Part shown: piece after piece, positions 34,702 through 47,440 of the stretch
Position numbering within the stretch: position 1 is the first letter of the stretch
Layout of the letters: the number at the start of each line of letters is the position of its first letter
DNA from: Achatina immaculata
Taxonomy: Eukaryota; Mollusca; Gastropoda; Stylommatophora; Achatinidae
DNA: 64,000 nt
NCBI GenBank assembly: GCA_009760885.1
Contig: CM019701.1
Location: 11,119,963 to 11,183,962, forward strand
Reading direction: 5' to 3'
Position numbers and translations under genes: made by a program
The notes under the pieces: generated by a model
The model's input: only the letters and a program-made list of their open reading frames with translations
Told to the model about the DNA's origin: nothing
Database searches by the model: none

Positions 34702-35454
34702 GCAAAGATCTAATCTGTTATAAAACAAATACCCGAAAAACTATAACACCAGTAATAGAACGCGCAAGTCACACCACCATATATCTTACGACCGCTGAGA
34801 ATATATGGTCCACAGTTTCAGCGCCAGGTCTTATATTAGACGACCTCCTGTTCGCAAATTGCCTGCACTAGTAGTTGCTAACAGGAGGGATTTCCTTGTC
34901 TATAATTAGCCTCACGCGTAGTGCAAGAAGCCGGCATTATCAGTAGCCAATGAAAACCTCTGAAATAAAGACAGAAGGTGCGTCGTTCCATGAATTTGGT
35001 CCACTTTAGCAAAAAGGTCGACTTAAGCGGCACTAGTCGGCAGGTTCGTGTCGCTAGAATCGTACGACAGGCACACACACACAGAGGTCTTCCGGTCCTT
35101 GGCAAGAAGGGTGCACAGGTTTCTATGTAATTGTGGAAAAAAAAATGATTCTAGAAGTCACGCCATAATTTTACAGTCTCCCAGTTTTCGGTCTGACCAC
35201 AGATGAACCGTCAGAATGATTTTTTTTTAAATAGAGCTCTGAGTTTGCTAGCAAATATATCACGCTTGCCATTTTTGTTTTCTTTTGCTTCTTCTTCTTC
35301 AAGTATTATTAGTGTTCTAATTAGGTCGGAGATAAAAGGTCAATTTTCTGAAAAAAAAAAGTTCTGTTTTAGTTTGTTTCTTGTTTGGTCTTTAAAATGT
35401 TTCCTTATAATGCTCTCATCAAATTATCTACACTCCCTGGCCAGTATGAAACAT

Positions 35455-35617
35455 ATAATATATGTACAGCCATATGATATATGTACAACCATAAATGTAC
35501 AACCATATGACATATGTACAACCACAGACCAGCTTCAAATGCGAACCCATTCAGCCTAAGAGATCATGTAAGATTATACTAGAGCTTGTGGTTTACGCTT
35601 TCAGCTCTGCGTGTGTA

Positions 35618-35663
<46 letters not shown>

Positions 35664-35665
35664 TT
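35455..35665. repeat. ATGTACAACCAT repeat and (GT)n(GA)n microsatellite
   Basis: Short ATATGTACAACCAT repeats to 35530, then GT and GA runs at 35605-35665. Unique DNA 34710-35450 and 35670-36230 shows no gene. Confidence 0.7.
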
Positions 35666-36329
35666 AGAAAATATGATGCAGATAGAAATGGCATTGACTT
35701 CAAACTGGTACAAAGTAGGCAGATGAATTTCAGAAAGAAAGAAAGAAAGATAGAACAAACGAAAGTAAAGAAAGAAAGTAAAGAAAATGCCTGTTAATCC
35801 TGCAACTTTCTGCCTATGGTGCACTCTTAATCTTCCAGGAAACTGTCTGTGGGCAACATCCTGTGAAGCAGCAAAAGTTCACTCTAGGATTGGCCCCACA
35901 ATTTTCAACTCTCTCATTCATGTGTGAAAAAACAGCTCTCTTAACTGACCTGACGTGAAAATATCGTGAAAGACGCTAAAACTACTTACAAGTACACTTG
36001 GCTAGTGCTGCCACAATAACTGCTACTGCTTCTATTGTTGCTACTTTCAGTTTTGTTATAGGCCTGTTATTGCTGTTATTGTAAAGCTATTGTAATTTTT
36101 CTCTCAAAATAACAACTATTGCCCCTTTTACTACTACTAAAACTGCTACAACTACTACTACTAATAATGTGGTACCATCACTAAAACAATTGATCATATT
36201 TCTACCATCTTTGTTATTTTACTATTATTACTTTGTCCATTACTACTGCTACTATGTCTGCTTATATTACAAATACAGTTACTACCACTACGACTAATAT
36301 TTCTACCCTCACACTGACGGCTGTTATTA

Positions 36330-36355
36330 TCATTATTATTATTAATAGTAGTAGC

Positions 36356-36393
<38 letters not shown>

Positions 36394-36534
36394 CAGCAGC
36401 AGCAGTAGTAGTAGTAGTTGTTGTTGTTGTTGTTGTTGTTGTTATTGTTGTTATAATTTAACATTAAGAATTACAAAAACTATGCTTCATTTGTTTTGGA
36501 AAAATAGAAGAAGGGACCTGGTGAGAGAGAGAAA

Positions 36535-36578
<44 letters not shown>

Positions 36579-36895
36579 AAGAGACAGAGAGAAAGCGACA
36601 GAAAGAGACAGTGAAAGAGAGAGAGAGAAAGAGAGAGGGAGAAAGAGACAGAAAGAGAGAAAGAGACAGGGAAAGAAAGAGTGAAAGAGACATAGAGAAG
36701 CAGAGAAAGAGAGAAAGAGAGAAAGAGAGAAAGAAAGACTGAATGAGAGGAAGGCAGAGAGAGAGAGAGGAAGAGACGTACCTACAGAGAAAATGAGAAT
36801 AAGACACATAGAAAGAGAAAGAGAGGAGCATTTACAGAAAGAGAGAGAGGAAGACAGAGACATCTACGGAGAGAGAGAGAGAGAGAGAGAGAATG
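36330..36895. repeat. (TAG)n/(TTG)n and GAAAGA purine tracts
   Basis: Trinucleotide runs at 36340-36445, then an irregular GAGAGAAA tract to 36895. Long charged or Ser/Leu-rich frames here are artefacts. The 36900-37350 stretch is unassigned. Confidence 0.9.
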
Positions 36896-37354
36896 ATGCA
36901 TATCGCTAGAAAATTTTCTTGGAGGAAAATTGTGACATCTATATCCTCTCACACAGTGGTGAAGCTATTTCCCAGCTGATCTCCATGGCGCAGTTTCTGA
37001 GTACAGTCAAGTCGGATTGTAAGTGGGCTTTCCTAACCTGCTAAGACGTGTCTAAGAAGCAGGATTTGCCACTTCTACCACGGAGAATGCAGTGACTTCT
37101 ACGTCGTTCACGCAGCGACACGAAACACGTACATATCTCCGGGTGCATGAAGTACTTGCCACAACAGCCTCACTGATCCTAGTAAAGTGATTTCACTCTA
37201 AGTCTCGTACTTGTTTGTATTTGATTTAATCTTTGAATTCTTTAAATGCGTGAAGTTATTTTCAGCAAACCAGAACAATGCTCTGTGTTCATATGTCGTG
37301 TATTATTTGAGCAAATCGTATCTGTTTCCCCTTAACTTCTCCTTTATTAAAATT

Positions 37355-38365
37355 ACTGTTTGATGCAATGTACATCAGAGCAATGGGGGGACATTTTGAA
37401 CCCTTTATTATTAAATCTGGCGTTTGGCAAGGTTCCATCTTATCACCGCTGTTATTTATAACATATATCGATAACATCTGTAGAGAAGATGGACTGATAA
37501 GGACACCAAAAAATCAACAAAATGAAAGAGAACAAACAGAGACGACATAACCATAAACGAACTATTATTTCCAGATGACCAAGCTCTAGTTGCCGACTCA
37601 GAAGAAGGCTTGCAAGATCACATTAATAGACTGAATGATGCATGCAAAGAACACAATATGAAAATTAGCCTAGGCAGAACAGAAATCATGACCATCGCAA
37701 GAGTAGACACACCAATAAACATTACACTGGAAAACCATACTATGAAGCAAGAAACGCATTTCAAAACCTCGGAAGCGTTTTCTCAACAAAAGTAAAAATA
37801 GACATAGACATCGAAAACAGATGTAACAAAGCAAACCAACTTATCTGGCAAATGGCTCCAAAACTAAACAACAAGCATGTCTCACTGGAAACCAAAAGAA
37901 CTATCTATAAGATAATCTTCATACCAACGTTGTGCTACCAATGCCAGGCATGGACGCTGACAGCAAAAGACAAAAGGAAAATTACAACACCTGAAATGAG
38001 ATTCTTGAGAAGAATTCTTGGAATATCAAGAATGGACATAATCAGAAATGATGTCATTAGAAATAAAGTAGGAGTTGAACCCGTTCTGAACTATATTCAA
38101 AAACAGCAAATAAAATGGTTGGGCCATGTATCACGACTACCAACAGAACGTGTACCACAGAGAGCAATGTTTTACAGACCACACAAAGGCAGAGGAAGGG
38201 GCCGCCCATGCAAACGATGGACCGATGATATAGCAGAGTCCCTGAACATCTCAATGTACGAAGCCAACAGGCGAGCCACTGGGAGACAATTGGACTTCAC
38301 TTCTAAACCTAACAGTAAATGAGGAAGGACACGACAAGACAAGACAAAACAAGACAAGACTGTAT
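37355..38365 (+). mobile_element. Decayed LINE, RT palm to C-terminus
   Basis: Reads IIKSGVWQGSILSPLLFITY, then across a frameshift FPDDQALVADSEEGLQDHIN (FPDD where FADD/YADD is expected), then IIFIPTLCYQCQAWTLTAKD, MRFLRRILGISRMD, KWLGHVSRLPTERVPQ and RGRGRPCKRWTDDIAESLNI. It ends in an (ACAAG)n tail at 38330-38363. At least two frameshifts and the altered catalytic box make it inactive. The order matches an RTE/CR1-like LINE. Confidence 0.8.
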
Positions 38366-38799
38366 GATGTTTCCTTTTAGTTCATGGGTAGACATCACGA
38401 ACCTTAACATCTCAACAACTTTCTTTCATTGTTATACTTTTTAATAAAAACCATCTGGTTTTATTCAATGTGTTTGAGCTGTTCTGGAGACTTGTTTATA
38501 AAGTTTTTATTGTGTTTCTCTTTCTGTATCATCAGTTGCTATTTATACTTCGGCCGTAGTGTTTCGTAAAGATGTTATTTCCACGCTGATTCTATACTAC
38601 TCTTGATACAGCTGATATGAATTAAAAACCTTCACCCAAAAACAAATTTACACCTGTAATTTTAATTACCGGTATCTCACAAATATAACAGCCGATTAGT
38701 TCTCTAGAAATAAGGTGTCCATTAAAGATTAAAATTATGGCATGCTCAAACTGCTCCACTAATGCCAGCATATCTTTCAAACTGTAAAACTAGCGATAA

Positions 38800-39335
38800 A
38801 CCGACAGTTAAATCTGTTAGGCTAGCAACAAACTGACCGCCTCAAACTGTTAGATTAGCAGTCAACTGACCGCCTCAAACTGTTAGACTAGCAGTCAACT
38901 GACCGCTTCAAACTGTTAGACTAGCAGTCAACTGACCAACTCAAACTGTTAGGCTAACAATCAACTGACCTACTCAAACTGATAGGCTAACAATCAGCTG
39001 ACCTACTCAAACTGTTATTCTAACAATCAGCTGACCTACTCAATCTGTTAGGCTAACAATCAGCTGACCTACTCAAACTGTTATTCTAACAATCAGCTGA
39101 CCTACTCAATCTGTTAGGCTAACAATCAGCTGACCTACTCAAACTGTTATTCTAACAATCAGCTGACCTACTCAATCTGTTAGGCTAACAATCAGCTGAC
39201 CTACTCAAACTGTTATTCTAACAATCAGCTGACCTACTCAATCTGTTAGGCTAACAATCAGCTGACCTACTCAAACTGTTAGGTTAACAATCAGCTGACC
39301 TACTCAACCTGTTAGGCTAACAATCAGCTCGCCAC
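38800..39335. repeat. 33-bp minisatellite with 66-bp higher-order pairs
   Basis: About 16 copies with core acaatcagctgacctactca. Between 39000 and 39270 two unit types (AAACTGTTATTCT and AATCTGTTAGGCT) alternate strictly. Confidence 0.9.
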
Positions 39336-39444
39336 CCCAACGTATATACTTATACAGTTTTTTTTTAATATAATTGTATAATGTTTACATACTTACATAG
39401 TTACTTAAATACTTATATAATTGATTGTTTACTCTTTTGCTACC

Positions 39445-40165
39445 AATGTCAAATGTGATAGTTAATATTGTCTCAAGAAAAGAAGTCGTATTTAAGACAA
39501 GTGAGTTAATATTATCTCAAGAAAAGATATCGTGTTTAAGACAAGTAAGTTAACATTGTCTCAAGAAAAGATATCGTGTTTAAGACAAGTAAGTTAACAT
39601 TGTCTCAAGAAAAGATATCGTGTTTAAGACAAGTAAGTTAACATTGTCTCAAGAAAAGATGTTGTGTTTAAGACAAGTAGGTTAATATTGTCTCAAGAAA
39701 AGATGTCGTGTTTAAGACAAGTAGGTTAATATTGTCTCAAGAAAAGATGTCGTGTTTAAGACAAGTAAGTTAATATTGTTTCAAGAAAAGATGTCGCGTT
39801 TAAGACAAGTAAGTTAACATTGTCTCAAGAAAAGATGTCGTGATTAAGACAAGTAGGTTAATATTGTCTCAAGAAAAGATGTCGTGTTTAAGACAAGTAA
39901 GTTAACATTGTCTCAAGAAAAGATGTCGTGTTTAAGACAAGTAGGTTAATATTGTCTCAAGAAAAGATGTCGTGTTTAAGACAAGTAGGTTAATATTGTC
40001 TCAAGAAAAGATGTCGTGTTTAAGACAAGTAGGTTAATATTGTCTCAAGAAAAGATGTCGTGTTTAAGACAAGTAAGTTAATATTGTCTCAAGAAAAGAT
40101 GTCGTGTTTAAGACAAGTAAGTTGATATTGTTTCAAGAAAAGATGTCGTGTTTAAGAAAATCAAG
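39445..40165. repeat. 44-bp minisatellite
   Basis: About 16 copies with core gtctcaagaaaagatgtcgt. Confidence 0.95.
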
Positions 40166-40384
40166 GTCGTTAGTTGTTTGGTGCCGAGGTCAGCCCAAGA
40201 TCTCACTTCTATCAGAATATGAAATATGTTCTATCAGAGTGTGAAGTCTGTTGTATTAGAGTATGAAATATGTTCCATCAGAGTGTGAAATGTGTTCACT
40301 TTCTGCTATGCGTGACTGTTATTATTGACTATCATCATGTTCCTCCACTAAGAAAGTAAACCTTTTTTATTCGCCTTCTAGAAC

Positions 40385-40645
40385 ACCGCTATATGGAGGC
40401 ATTGACCCAGTGTCGCGGGCTATATGGAGGCATTGACCCAGTGTCGCGGGCTATATGGAGGCAGTGACCCAGTGTCGCGGGCTATATGGAGGCATTGACC
40501 CAGTGTCGCGGGCTATATGGAGGCATTGACCCAGTGTCGCGGGCTATATGGAGGCATTGACCCAGTGTCGCGGGCTATATGGAGGCATTGACCCAGTGTC
40601 GCGGGCTATATGGAGGCATTGACCCAGTGTCGCGAGCTATATCTT
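40385..40645. repeat. 31-bp minisatellite
   Basis: Eight highly similar copies with core atggaggcattgacccagtg. The 40645-41440 stretch is unassigned apart from T-rich runs. Confidence 0.95.
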
Positions 40646-41599
40646 GAAACGTTATGAAGGATTAACTTCTAAGCCACTAACCTAATACTGACTACACATC
40701 AGCACATGTCCCTCTCGGACAGCACAGCTTGGCAATCAATGGAGCAAAACACCATGACACTTTCGTTTCCTGTCTTGTGATAAGCCAGTTTTTAGCCGAG
40801 CAAAGTTTGAGTATGTTTGTTCTTAAGTGAGTGTTCTTTAGTATAAACATGAGAATGGGATGGGGCAGGGGGTAAGGTGGTATATGTTTTGGTTAAAGTC
40901 GAGGAGGAAAACAAATATGATAACACACTGGTTACATATCCAGAAACTTAGATAAACATTCAGGTATCTTTGGAAGGGAGATAGCTAACTATAACTTTTT
41001 TCACTTCACGACATCCAGATAACCTACATACAGGACAAATGACTGAATGGTTTTTTTCCCCCTCCATCATAATCATCATCATCATCATGTGTCATGTCCT
41101 CAGTGAAAACTATTTTGCAGCTAATCTACAGCGGCCTCTTGAGCAGTAGTTGGCCTGAGATACACGCGCACACACATACACACACATACTCTCTTCATTT
41201 TTTTTTTCTTAATCAGACTCAGTGATTGGTCTATCAAGACCTTACACTGTGCAAACTGGGAACCTCGTATGAGGAATCCCTGTTGCTGTCATCATGTTGG
41301 TCCCCTGTTTTGTTTTGTTTTTTTGTTTTTGTTTTGTTTTGTTTTGTTTTTGGTGGGGAGGAACTTTTTTTTTCCGAATTCAAATGAAAAAGGGTTTTAA
41401 TATTTCTTTAATTTTCATAGGATCTTTTTATACTCTCTCTCTCTCTCTCTTTTCCTCTCTCTCTCTCTCCCATCGTCATCTTTCTCTCCTTTGATGTACA
41501 TAATTCTTTTTGGCAAAGCCTTCTCTTTCACTCTTTGGATGTACATAAGTTTTTGAACTTAAATTTACTCTCTCTTACTCTTTTCTTTCTCCCTCTCTC

Positions 41600-44500
41600 T
41601 CATTCCATTATTCTGCTCGCTCTTTGCTGCATCAGTCCCGAAAATGTGGCAGGACTAAACGTGCAGAAATGAAAACGAGCCTTGTTTCTGCACGTCCACA
41701 CCAAATACCTGAAATCCGCGAGCAGGACCAGTAACTTGGTGTGTGTGTCCGCCTGAGTTTTGGGGATTGTGTTCAACATTATGGCTCTATAGATGTCTGC
41801 TTGTTGTGCCGTGTGTGTTTCTATTGTATTCTGTATTGTTCTTATGGCGGTTGCCACTATTTTGCATTCGTAGAAAATGTGTTCTTCTGTTTCTAATACG
41901 TTCCTTCTGCACATGTAACATCGTCTTATGTTTCTGTGTTTTTCTCCGTGTCTCGTGGGTGTCATATTGTATATGAGCCTGAAAGTGATTTCTCGAGCTT
42001 TTGGTGTGATGTTTTTGAGATGGAGGTTTTTGAACGTGTCGGTGTAGTCTAAAATGGGGTATCTAAGTCCCCTCTTGATCCTAAGGTGTAATGGTGGTGC
42101 TTGCTCTCTGACCAAGTGTTTGTATATGTGGCTTGTTTTGTGTTGGATGAGTGTCTCGTGTCTTTGAATTGCTTGTATGCAATTCTTGTAGAATGGTGGT
42201 AGTGTACCAAAATGGTGTGCCTGCGAGTTGTTTGGTTTGACTAGGTTTAATAGTCTAAGTCCTATGTAGTAGTGAGCTAGCGGGTGTTGGTTTGGGTGTT
42301 TGATGATGTGGCCTACATGGCCTATTCTGAGTGCTTGTATTTTTGTCTGTATGTCTTGCAAGGCAATCCCTCCATGTATTTTATCCTGTATGAGAGTTTT
42401 ATGTTGTATGCTGTGTATGGTGTTTGTCAAGATAAAATTCCTGATTTGTTTGTTTATTTCTCTGACTGTCCGCTTGGGAAGGTCTAGTACTGTGGCGGTG
42501 TATATTATTTTTGGTATTATGTATGTGTTTACTATGATGCTTCTTCCAAAAATCGTTGCTGTTTTGTATTTGTATCGTTGTAACATGTTTGTAATTTTTG
42601 TTATGAGGTTATCCCATGTGGGTTTGTGTATCTTATTTGGGTGCGATAGGAAAGTAATGCCATAAACGTGGATGTTGTCTGTGCATGTGAGACGAAAAGG
42701 GAAGTCCTTTTTATCTCGCCATTTGCCTAGACCCATGACGGTTGATTTTTGTATGTTAAGTTTTGCTCCGCTGCCTTTTCCGAACTCTGCGAAGGTGTCT
42801 AAAATGTGAGTTATTGATCTGTCTGTTGTTGGAAGGAAGATCGTGTCGTCCGCATACGCGAGCAACTTCCTCTCTCCCTTGCCAGGTACAAAAGTTCCTT
42901 TTATTGTTGTGTCTTGTCTGATTTTCTCTAGAAGTGGTTCTAGAGTGAGTATATACAGTAAAGGAGAGAGGGGACAGCCCTGTCTCACTGATCTGGTTAG
43001 CCTGAAAGTCTCAGTAAGCATATGGTTTACTAAGACTTTGCTCTCAGGCTTGGAGTAGAGAATCTGAATCCAGTCTCTGAAATAGTCTCCTGTGTTGCAG
43101 TGGAGTAATGTCTTGTGTAGGTATTCGTGTGACACTCTATCGAATGCTTTCTCTTGATCTAAAGAAAGAACTGACGACTGGCAGTTCTTAGGGTGTGTGT
43201 AATATATAATGTCTCGTATGAAATGTGTGTGCTGGTGTATGTTCCTATCCTCTACACTACATTGTTGGTCTTCATGTATGAGTTTGTGCATGAATGGTTT
43301 GAGCTTGTTTGTAAGCGCTTTTGTGAGGATCTTGTAATCTACATTAAGCAGCGATATGGGTCTGTAGTTTTTGAGTTGTGTTCTGTCTGCTTTGCCCTTT
43401 GGTATGAGAGTAATGTATGATAGGTTTTGACTGGGCGGGAGTTGTTTGTTTTGGAAAGCTTCTGTGAATACTTGTAAGAGGAGAGGACCTAAAAGTGAAA
43501 AAAAGTGTTTGTAAAATTCTGCTGTGAGGCCGTCTGGCCCTGGTGACTTGTTTTGTTGCATTGTTTGTAGTGCCTGCGCCAGGTTGTCTAGTGTTAGTGG
43601 TGTGTCTAGTGCTTGTTTTTCCGAATCTGTGAGTTGTTTAGTGTACTGCATATATTTATCCTGTATGTGTGCATGTGTTTCTTCCTCTGTATACAGTTTT
43701 TTGTAGTATTCTCTAATGGCTTGTACTGTGTTTGTATTTTCGGTTTGTCTGTTCCCTGTGGTGTCTATTATCTCTCTTATCTGTCTGCTTCGTTGTATGT
43801 TTTGCTCTATGCTCAAGTACTGCCTGGTAGGTATTTCTTGTGTAATGGTATTGAGTTTTGTTCTTAAAAGTGCGCCTTGAAATCTGTGCTGTCTGTGTTT
43901 ATCAAGTTCTTCTTGTAGCGTAAATAAATGTGGTGAGTTTTTGTCCATCTGTTTTGTTAGTTTGATTGCCTCTTCTAATATTTTCTCCTGTCTCAGCCTT
44001 TCTCTGTGTATTTGTGTTGAGAGCATTTGTGCTTTTTCTTTTATTGCATGTTTTAAATTCTCCCAGTGTTGTTGAATGTTGTGTGTGGGTATGTTATTCG
44101 TGAAATTATGTATCAGTTGCGCCATGTTTTCTGTGAATTGTTTATTTTGGAGGAGTGTGTTGTTAAGTTTCCAGTGTGGTGATCGTTTTGAAGGCGTAGC
44201 TGTAGATATTGTGTTCATTGTTGCTATGACTGCCTTATGGTCTGTGAAAGCTAAAGTACTATGAAGATGTCTGGCCTGTGCTATGTAGCACGTACTTGGT
44301 GCATAAATTCTGTCCAACCTATATCCTCTATTGTGTCCGTGGTTCTCATGAGTGATCTCTCTGCCTTTAGGGTGTGTGTATCTGTATGTATCTACTAGAT
44401 CATATGTGTTTATTATGTCTTGTAAACAATTCATATGATGTAAAACATATGTGGTGGTTCTAGTTAGACTTCCTATAGTGTCTAACTCTGATGTTATGCC

Positions 44501-44818
44501 ATTGAAATCTCCTCCTAAGATGATGTTGTGTCCTCTGTATCTGTGGCTGAGTAGAGATTCTAAATCTTCATAGAAGTCGGGCTGGTGATTGCGGTTGGGT
44601 GGTGCGTGTATATTAACTATAGTGTATGTGTGTGAGTTGTTTTTAACCTCACATATCGCAATTCTCCCTCTACTATCTCTATTTATACTCTCTTCTTTAA
44701 GCTTCTTTTTTTTTACATTAAACTTCTTAGTGAAGTATAACGTATGGAACCTGATATGGCCGACATGTACTGGATATCTGGTTTTAGTTTCACCTTTTAT
44801 GCTGTTGTTAAATATTTG
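41600..44818 (-). mobile_element. L1/Tx1-like LINE, long intact ORF2 lacking only the EN start
   Basis: An uninterrupted minus-strand frame of about 1072 codons opens at 44818. In order it shows the endonuclease (IVNIHAPPN, IILGGDFNG, YRLDRIY, FTDHKAVI), the reverse transcriptase (NKSPGPDGLTAEFYKHF, NYRPISLLNVDYKILTKAL, SLDQEKAFDRVSHEYL, RQGCPLSPLLYILTLEPL, LLAYADDTIFLPT) and a C-terminal CCHC finger (CYMC...EEHIFYEC). This matches L1/Tx1-clade ORF2, which does target-primed reverse transcription. The first, N-terminal part of the endonuclease is absent, so the copy is 5'-truncated. The YADD box is intact and no stop interrupts it, so insertion was recent. CT-rich DNA at 41440-41600 is probably its 3' UTR. 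Confidence 0.9.
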
Positions 44819-44829
44819 TTAGTCAAATA

Positions 44830-45240
44830 GGACTTAAGTAGCCCGTTTCTTTTCTATGCATACAAACGTTGCATACACACACACATGAAACCACTCCAAA
44901 TGTCTTTATGGAATTACTTAAGTTTTCATGTACCTCCCAGCGGCTTTATTTGGAAATATTTGGAACTATAAGTCAGGTTACATATTTCTTGGATTGTCTT
45001 TCCTTTGCTCATTCCTTCCCCTTCATATTCTTCAATCGGTTGCTCTCATGAGTCTACAAACCCCACCGTGCCATTCCTTTCTACTCTATAGTTATATATT
45101 CTCAACCTGACTTATCGGAATCGATATATTGACTGCAATCTTCAGATCAATAGTGGGACGACATTTGGACTTTGTCGTTTTGAAGATTAATGCCTTCTTT
45201 TTCCCACTCAGTTTTTATACCGAAGTTGGAGAAGTTTATG
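44830..45240. other. Unassigned stretch
   Basis: No gene recognised. TAAGTCAGGTT near 44968-44980 has an inverted copy (AACCTGACTTA) about 130 bp downstream. Confidence 0.4.
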
Positions 45241-45345
45241 GAATATTATAATACTACTCTGATTATTATAATACTACTCTGATTATTATAATACTACTCT
45301 GATTATTATAATACTACTCTGATTATTATAATACTACTCTGATAA
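45240..45345. repeat. 20-bp minisatellite
   Basis: Five nearly perfect copies of attattataatactactctg. Confidence 0.95.
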
Positions 45346-45464
45346 TATAAGTTGTTGACAAGATTTTAAGAGTCGATAAGCCATGGTTCGTGTTGTTCTT
45401 TAAACTGAAGAATAAATGTGCACTAATATGGTGTGTGGGATCAGAATTTTTGAACAGTCAAGCT

Positions 45465-46720
45465 TTAATCTTCTTCTTCCTCTTCTTCTTCTTCTTCTGT
45501 CTCCCTAGAACTACGACCTGGTATTCTCTGCAGCTGATGCCGTGGCGATGTTGAAGCACAGCATCGTGCTGGATTGGGAGCGAGTCATGACAGTTTTTTT
45601 TTCTCAGTCCCTGAATACAGCAAACAGGCAGGGGTCCGTGTATACTTCTTTAGCAGACTCCACTGCCATATAAAATATGGCGATCCCTGCCCTGTTAGCC
45701 AGTCTAGGCCGGTTACTGGGGCTATACCAGCGGAAAGGTGTGACAGGGTCTTGGTCAGCTATGGTTTATCAACTCTGTGCTAATATGTCAGCTATGGTTT
45801 ATCAACTCTGTGCTAATATGTCAGCTATGGTTTATCAACTCTGTGCTAATATGTCAGCTATGGTTTATCAACTCTGTGCTAATATGTCAGCTATGGTTTA
45901 TCAACTCTGTGCTAATATGTCAGCTATGGTTTATCAACTCTGTGCTAATATGTCAGCTATGGTTTATCAACTCTGTGCTAATATGTCAGCTATGGTTTAT
46001 CAACTCTGTGCTAATATGTCAGCTATGGTTTATCAACTCTGTGCTAATATGTCAGCTATGGTTTATCAACTCTGTGCTAATATGTCAGCTATGGTTTATC
46101 AACTCTGTGCTAATATGTCAGCTATGGTTTATCAACTCTGTGCTAATATGTCAGCTATGGTTTATCAACTCTGTGCTAATATGTCAGCTATGGTTTGCCA
46201 ACTCTGTGCTAATATGTCAGCTATGGTTTGCCAACTCTGTGCTAATATGTCAGCTATGGTTTGTCAACTCTGTGCTAATATGTCAGCTATGGTTTGTCAA
46301 CTCTGTGCTAATATGTCAGCTATGGTTTGTCAACTCTGTGCTAATATGTCAGCTATGGTTTGTCAACTCTGTGCTAATATGTCAGCTATGGTTTGCCAAC
46401 TCTGTGCTAATATGTCAGCTATGGTTTGTCAACTCTGTGCTAATATGTCAGCTATGGTTTGTCAACTCTGTGCTAATATGTCAGCTATGGTTTGTCAACT
46501 CTGTGCTAATATGTCAGCTATGGTTTGTCAACTCTGTGCTAATATGTCAGCTATGGTTTGTCAACTCTGTGCTAATATGTCAGCTATGGTTTGTCAACTC
46601 TGTGCTAATATGTCAGCTATGGTTTATCAACTCTGTGCTAATATGTCAGCTATGGTTTGCTGATTGTCAAAATGGACAGCGTCTTCGTCACACATATCCA
46701 GTATTATCACATACAAAGAG
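45465..46720 (-). mobile_element. Interspersed repeat family X, copy B, with a 33-bp array
   Basis: Aligns with 12870-13500 on both sides of its array: shared TTCTCTGCAGCTGATGC, TACTTCTTTAGCAGACTCCA, CGATCCCTGCCC, GACAGGGTCTTG and GATTGTCAAAATGGACAG. Its left end is a CTTCTT run, i.e. a (GAA)n tail if the element points along the minus strand. No protein motif was seen. Confidence 0.6.
45755..46662. repeat. 33-bp minisatellite within family X copy B
   Basis: About 27 copies with core tcagctatggtttatcaact. The first 13-14 units carry TTTATC, the next 13 mostly TTTGTC or TTTGCC, and the last but one returns to TTTATC. Open frames (for example NMSAMVYQLCA repeats) are artefacts. Confidence 0.95.
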
Positions 46721-47440
46721 CCACCATCGCTAGCGTACCATTGGCATCTGTTTGGGCCACACGGTTTACAAGCAAGTGACCTTAACCTTATTGAGGTTAA
46801 AGCTAAAAATAGCAAAACCCGTCATGCACCACGCTAGGTGACACGAACTCAGAACTCGGTAGACAGCCTGTGTCAGTGATTTATTTCACCTAACAATCTC
46901 CCAGCATCGACTGGCTGGGGCTGGGCTGGCCTTAAGATGTCAGTATTAATCTGAAAATCGTTGCTCATGGGAGAAAGGAGATAAACGAGGCAGAGAGTAA
47001 GGGAATTAAATTAGTCAGAAACCGTACTTTGGTATGCGTTAGATACAGGAAACAGAGAACATTTCTAGAAATGTAACATTACAAAGTTGTCATTGTTTAT
47101 GTGGGCTGAGGAGGAAGAAAGGGAGATCAAGTACGTGTGTGTGTGCGCGTGTGCGCGCGCGCTTAGGTTTTTTAGATCTAATATTAAAACATATCTTTCA
47201 TATCTGTGTCATCTCTTGCTGATGTCGGTTTAAGATTAACATTGTCGAGTATCAGGTTTGTCGAGTGTCAGGTTTGTCGAGTGTCAGGTTTGTCGCACCG
47301 TCCACCGTGGAGTGGTCGAGAAAAGCTGTGGCAGTGAACATTCTGACACATGTCGGAAGTTGTATGAGAACACTTTGATGCTTTTTTTTATCAGGGATCA
47401 AACATTGACACCTGTGCTTTTGATCTAGGTACGTTAGTCA
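46720..47440. other. Unassigned stretch
   Basis: No gene recognised. Three TGTCGAGTGTCAGGTTTG-like repeats lie at 47240-47295 and a GT/GC run at 47130-47165. Confidence 0.4.

Noticed and set aside
36979..37021. Possible 43-nt plus-strand exon (LISMAQFLSTVKSD) with TTCCCAG acceptor and GTAAGTGGG donor
   Set aside because: Splice sites are good but no partner exon or recognisable family was found, so it may be chance.
45677..46733. Reading frames of more than 300 codons with 11-residue repeats
   Set aside because: They arise only because a 33-bp unit has no stop in two frames; there is no start context, domain or splice support, and the array lies inside an interspersed repeat.
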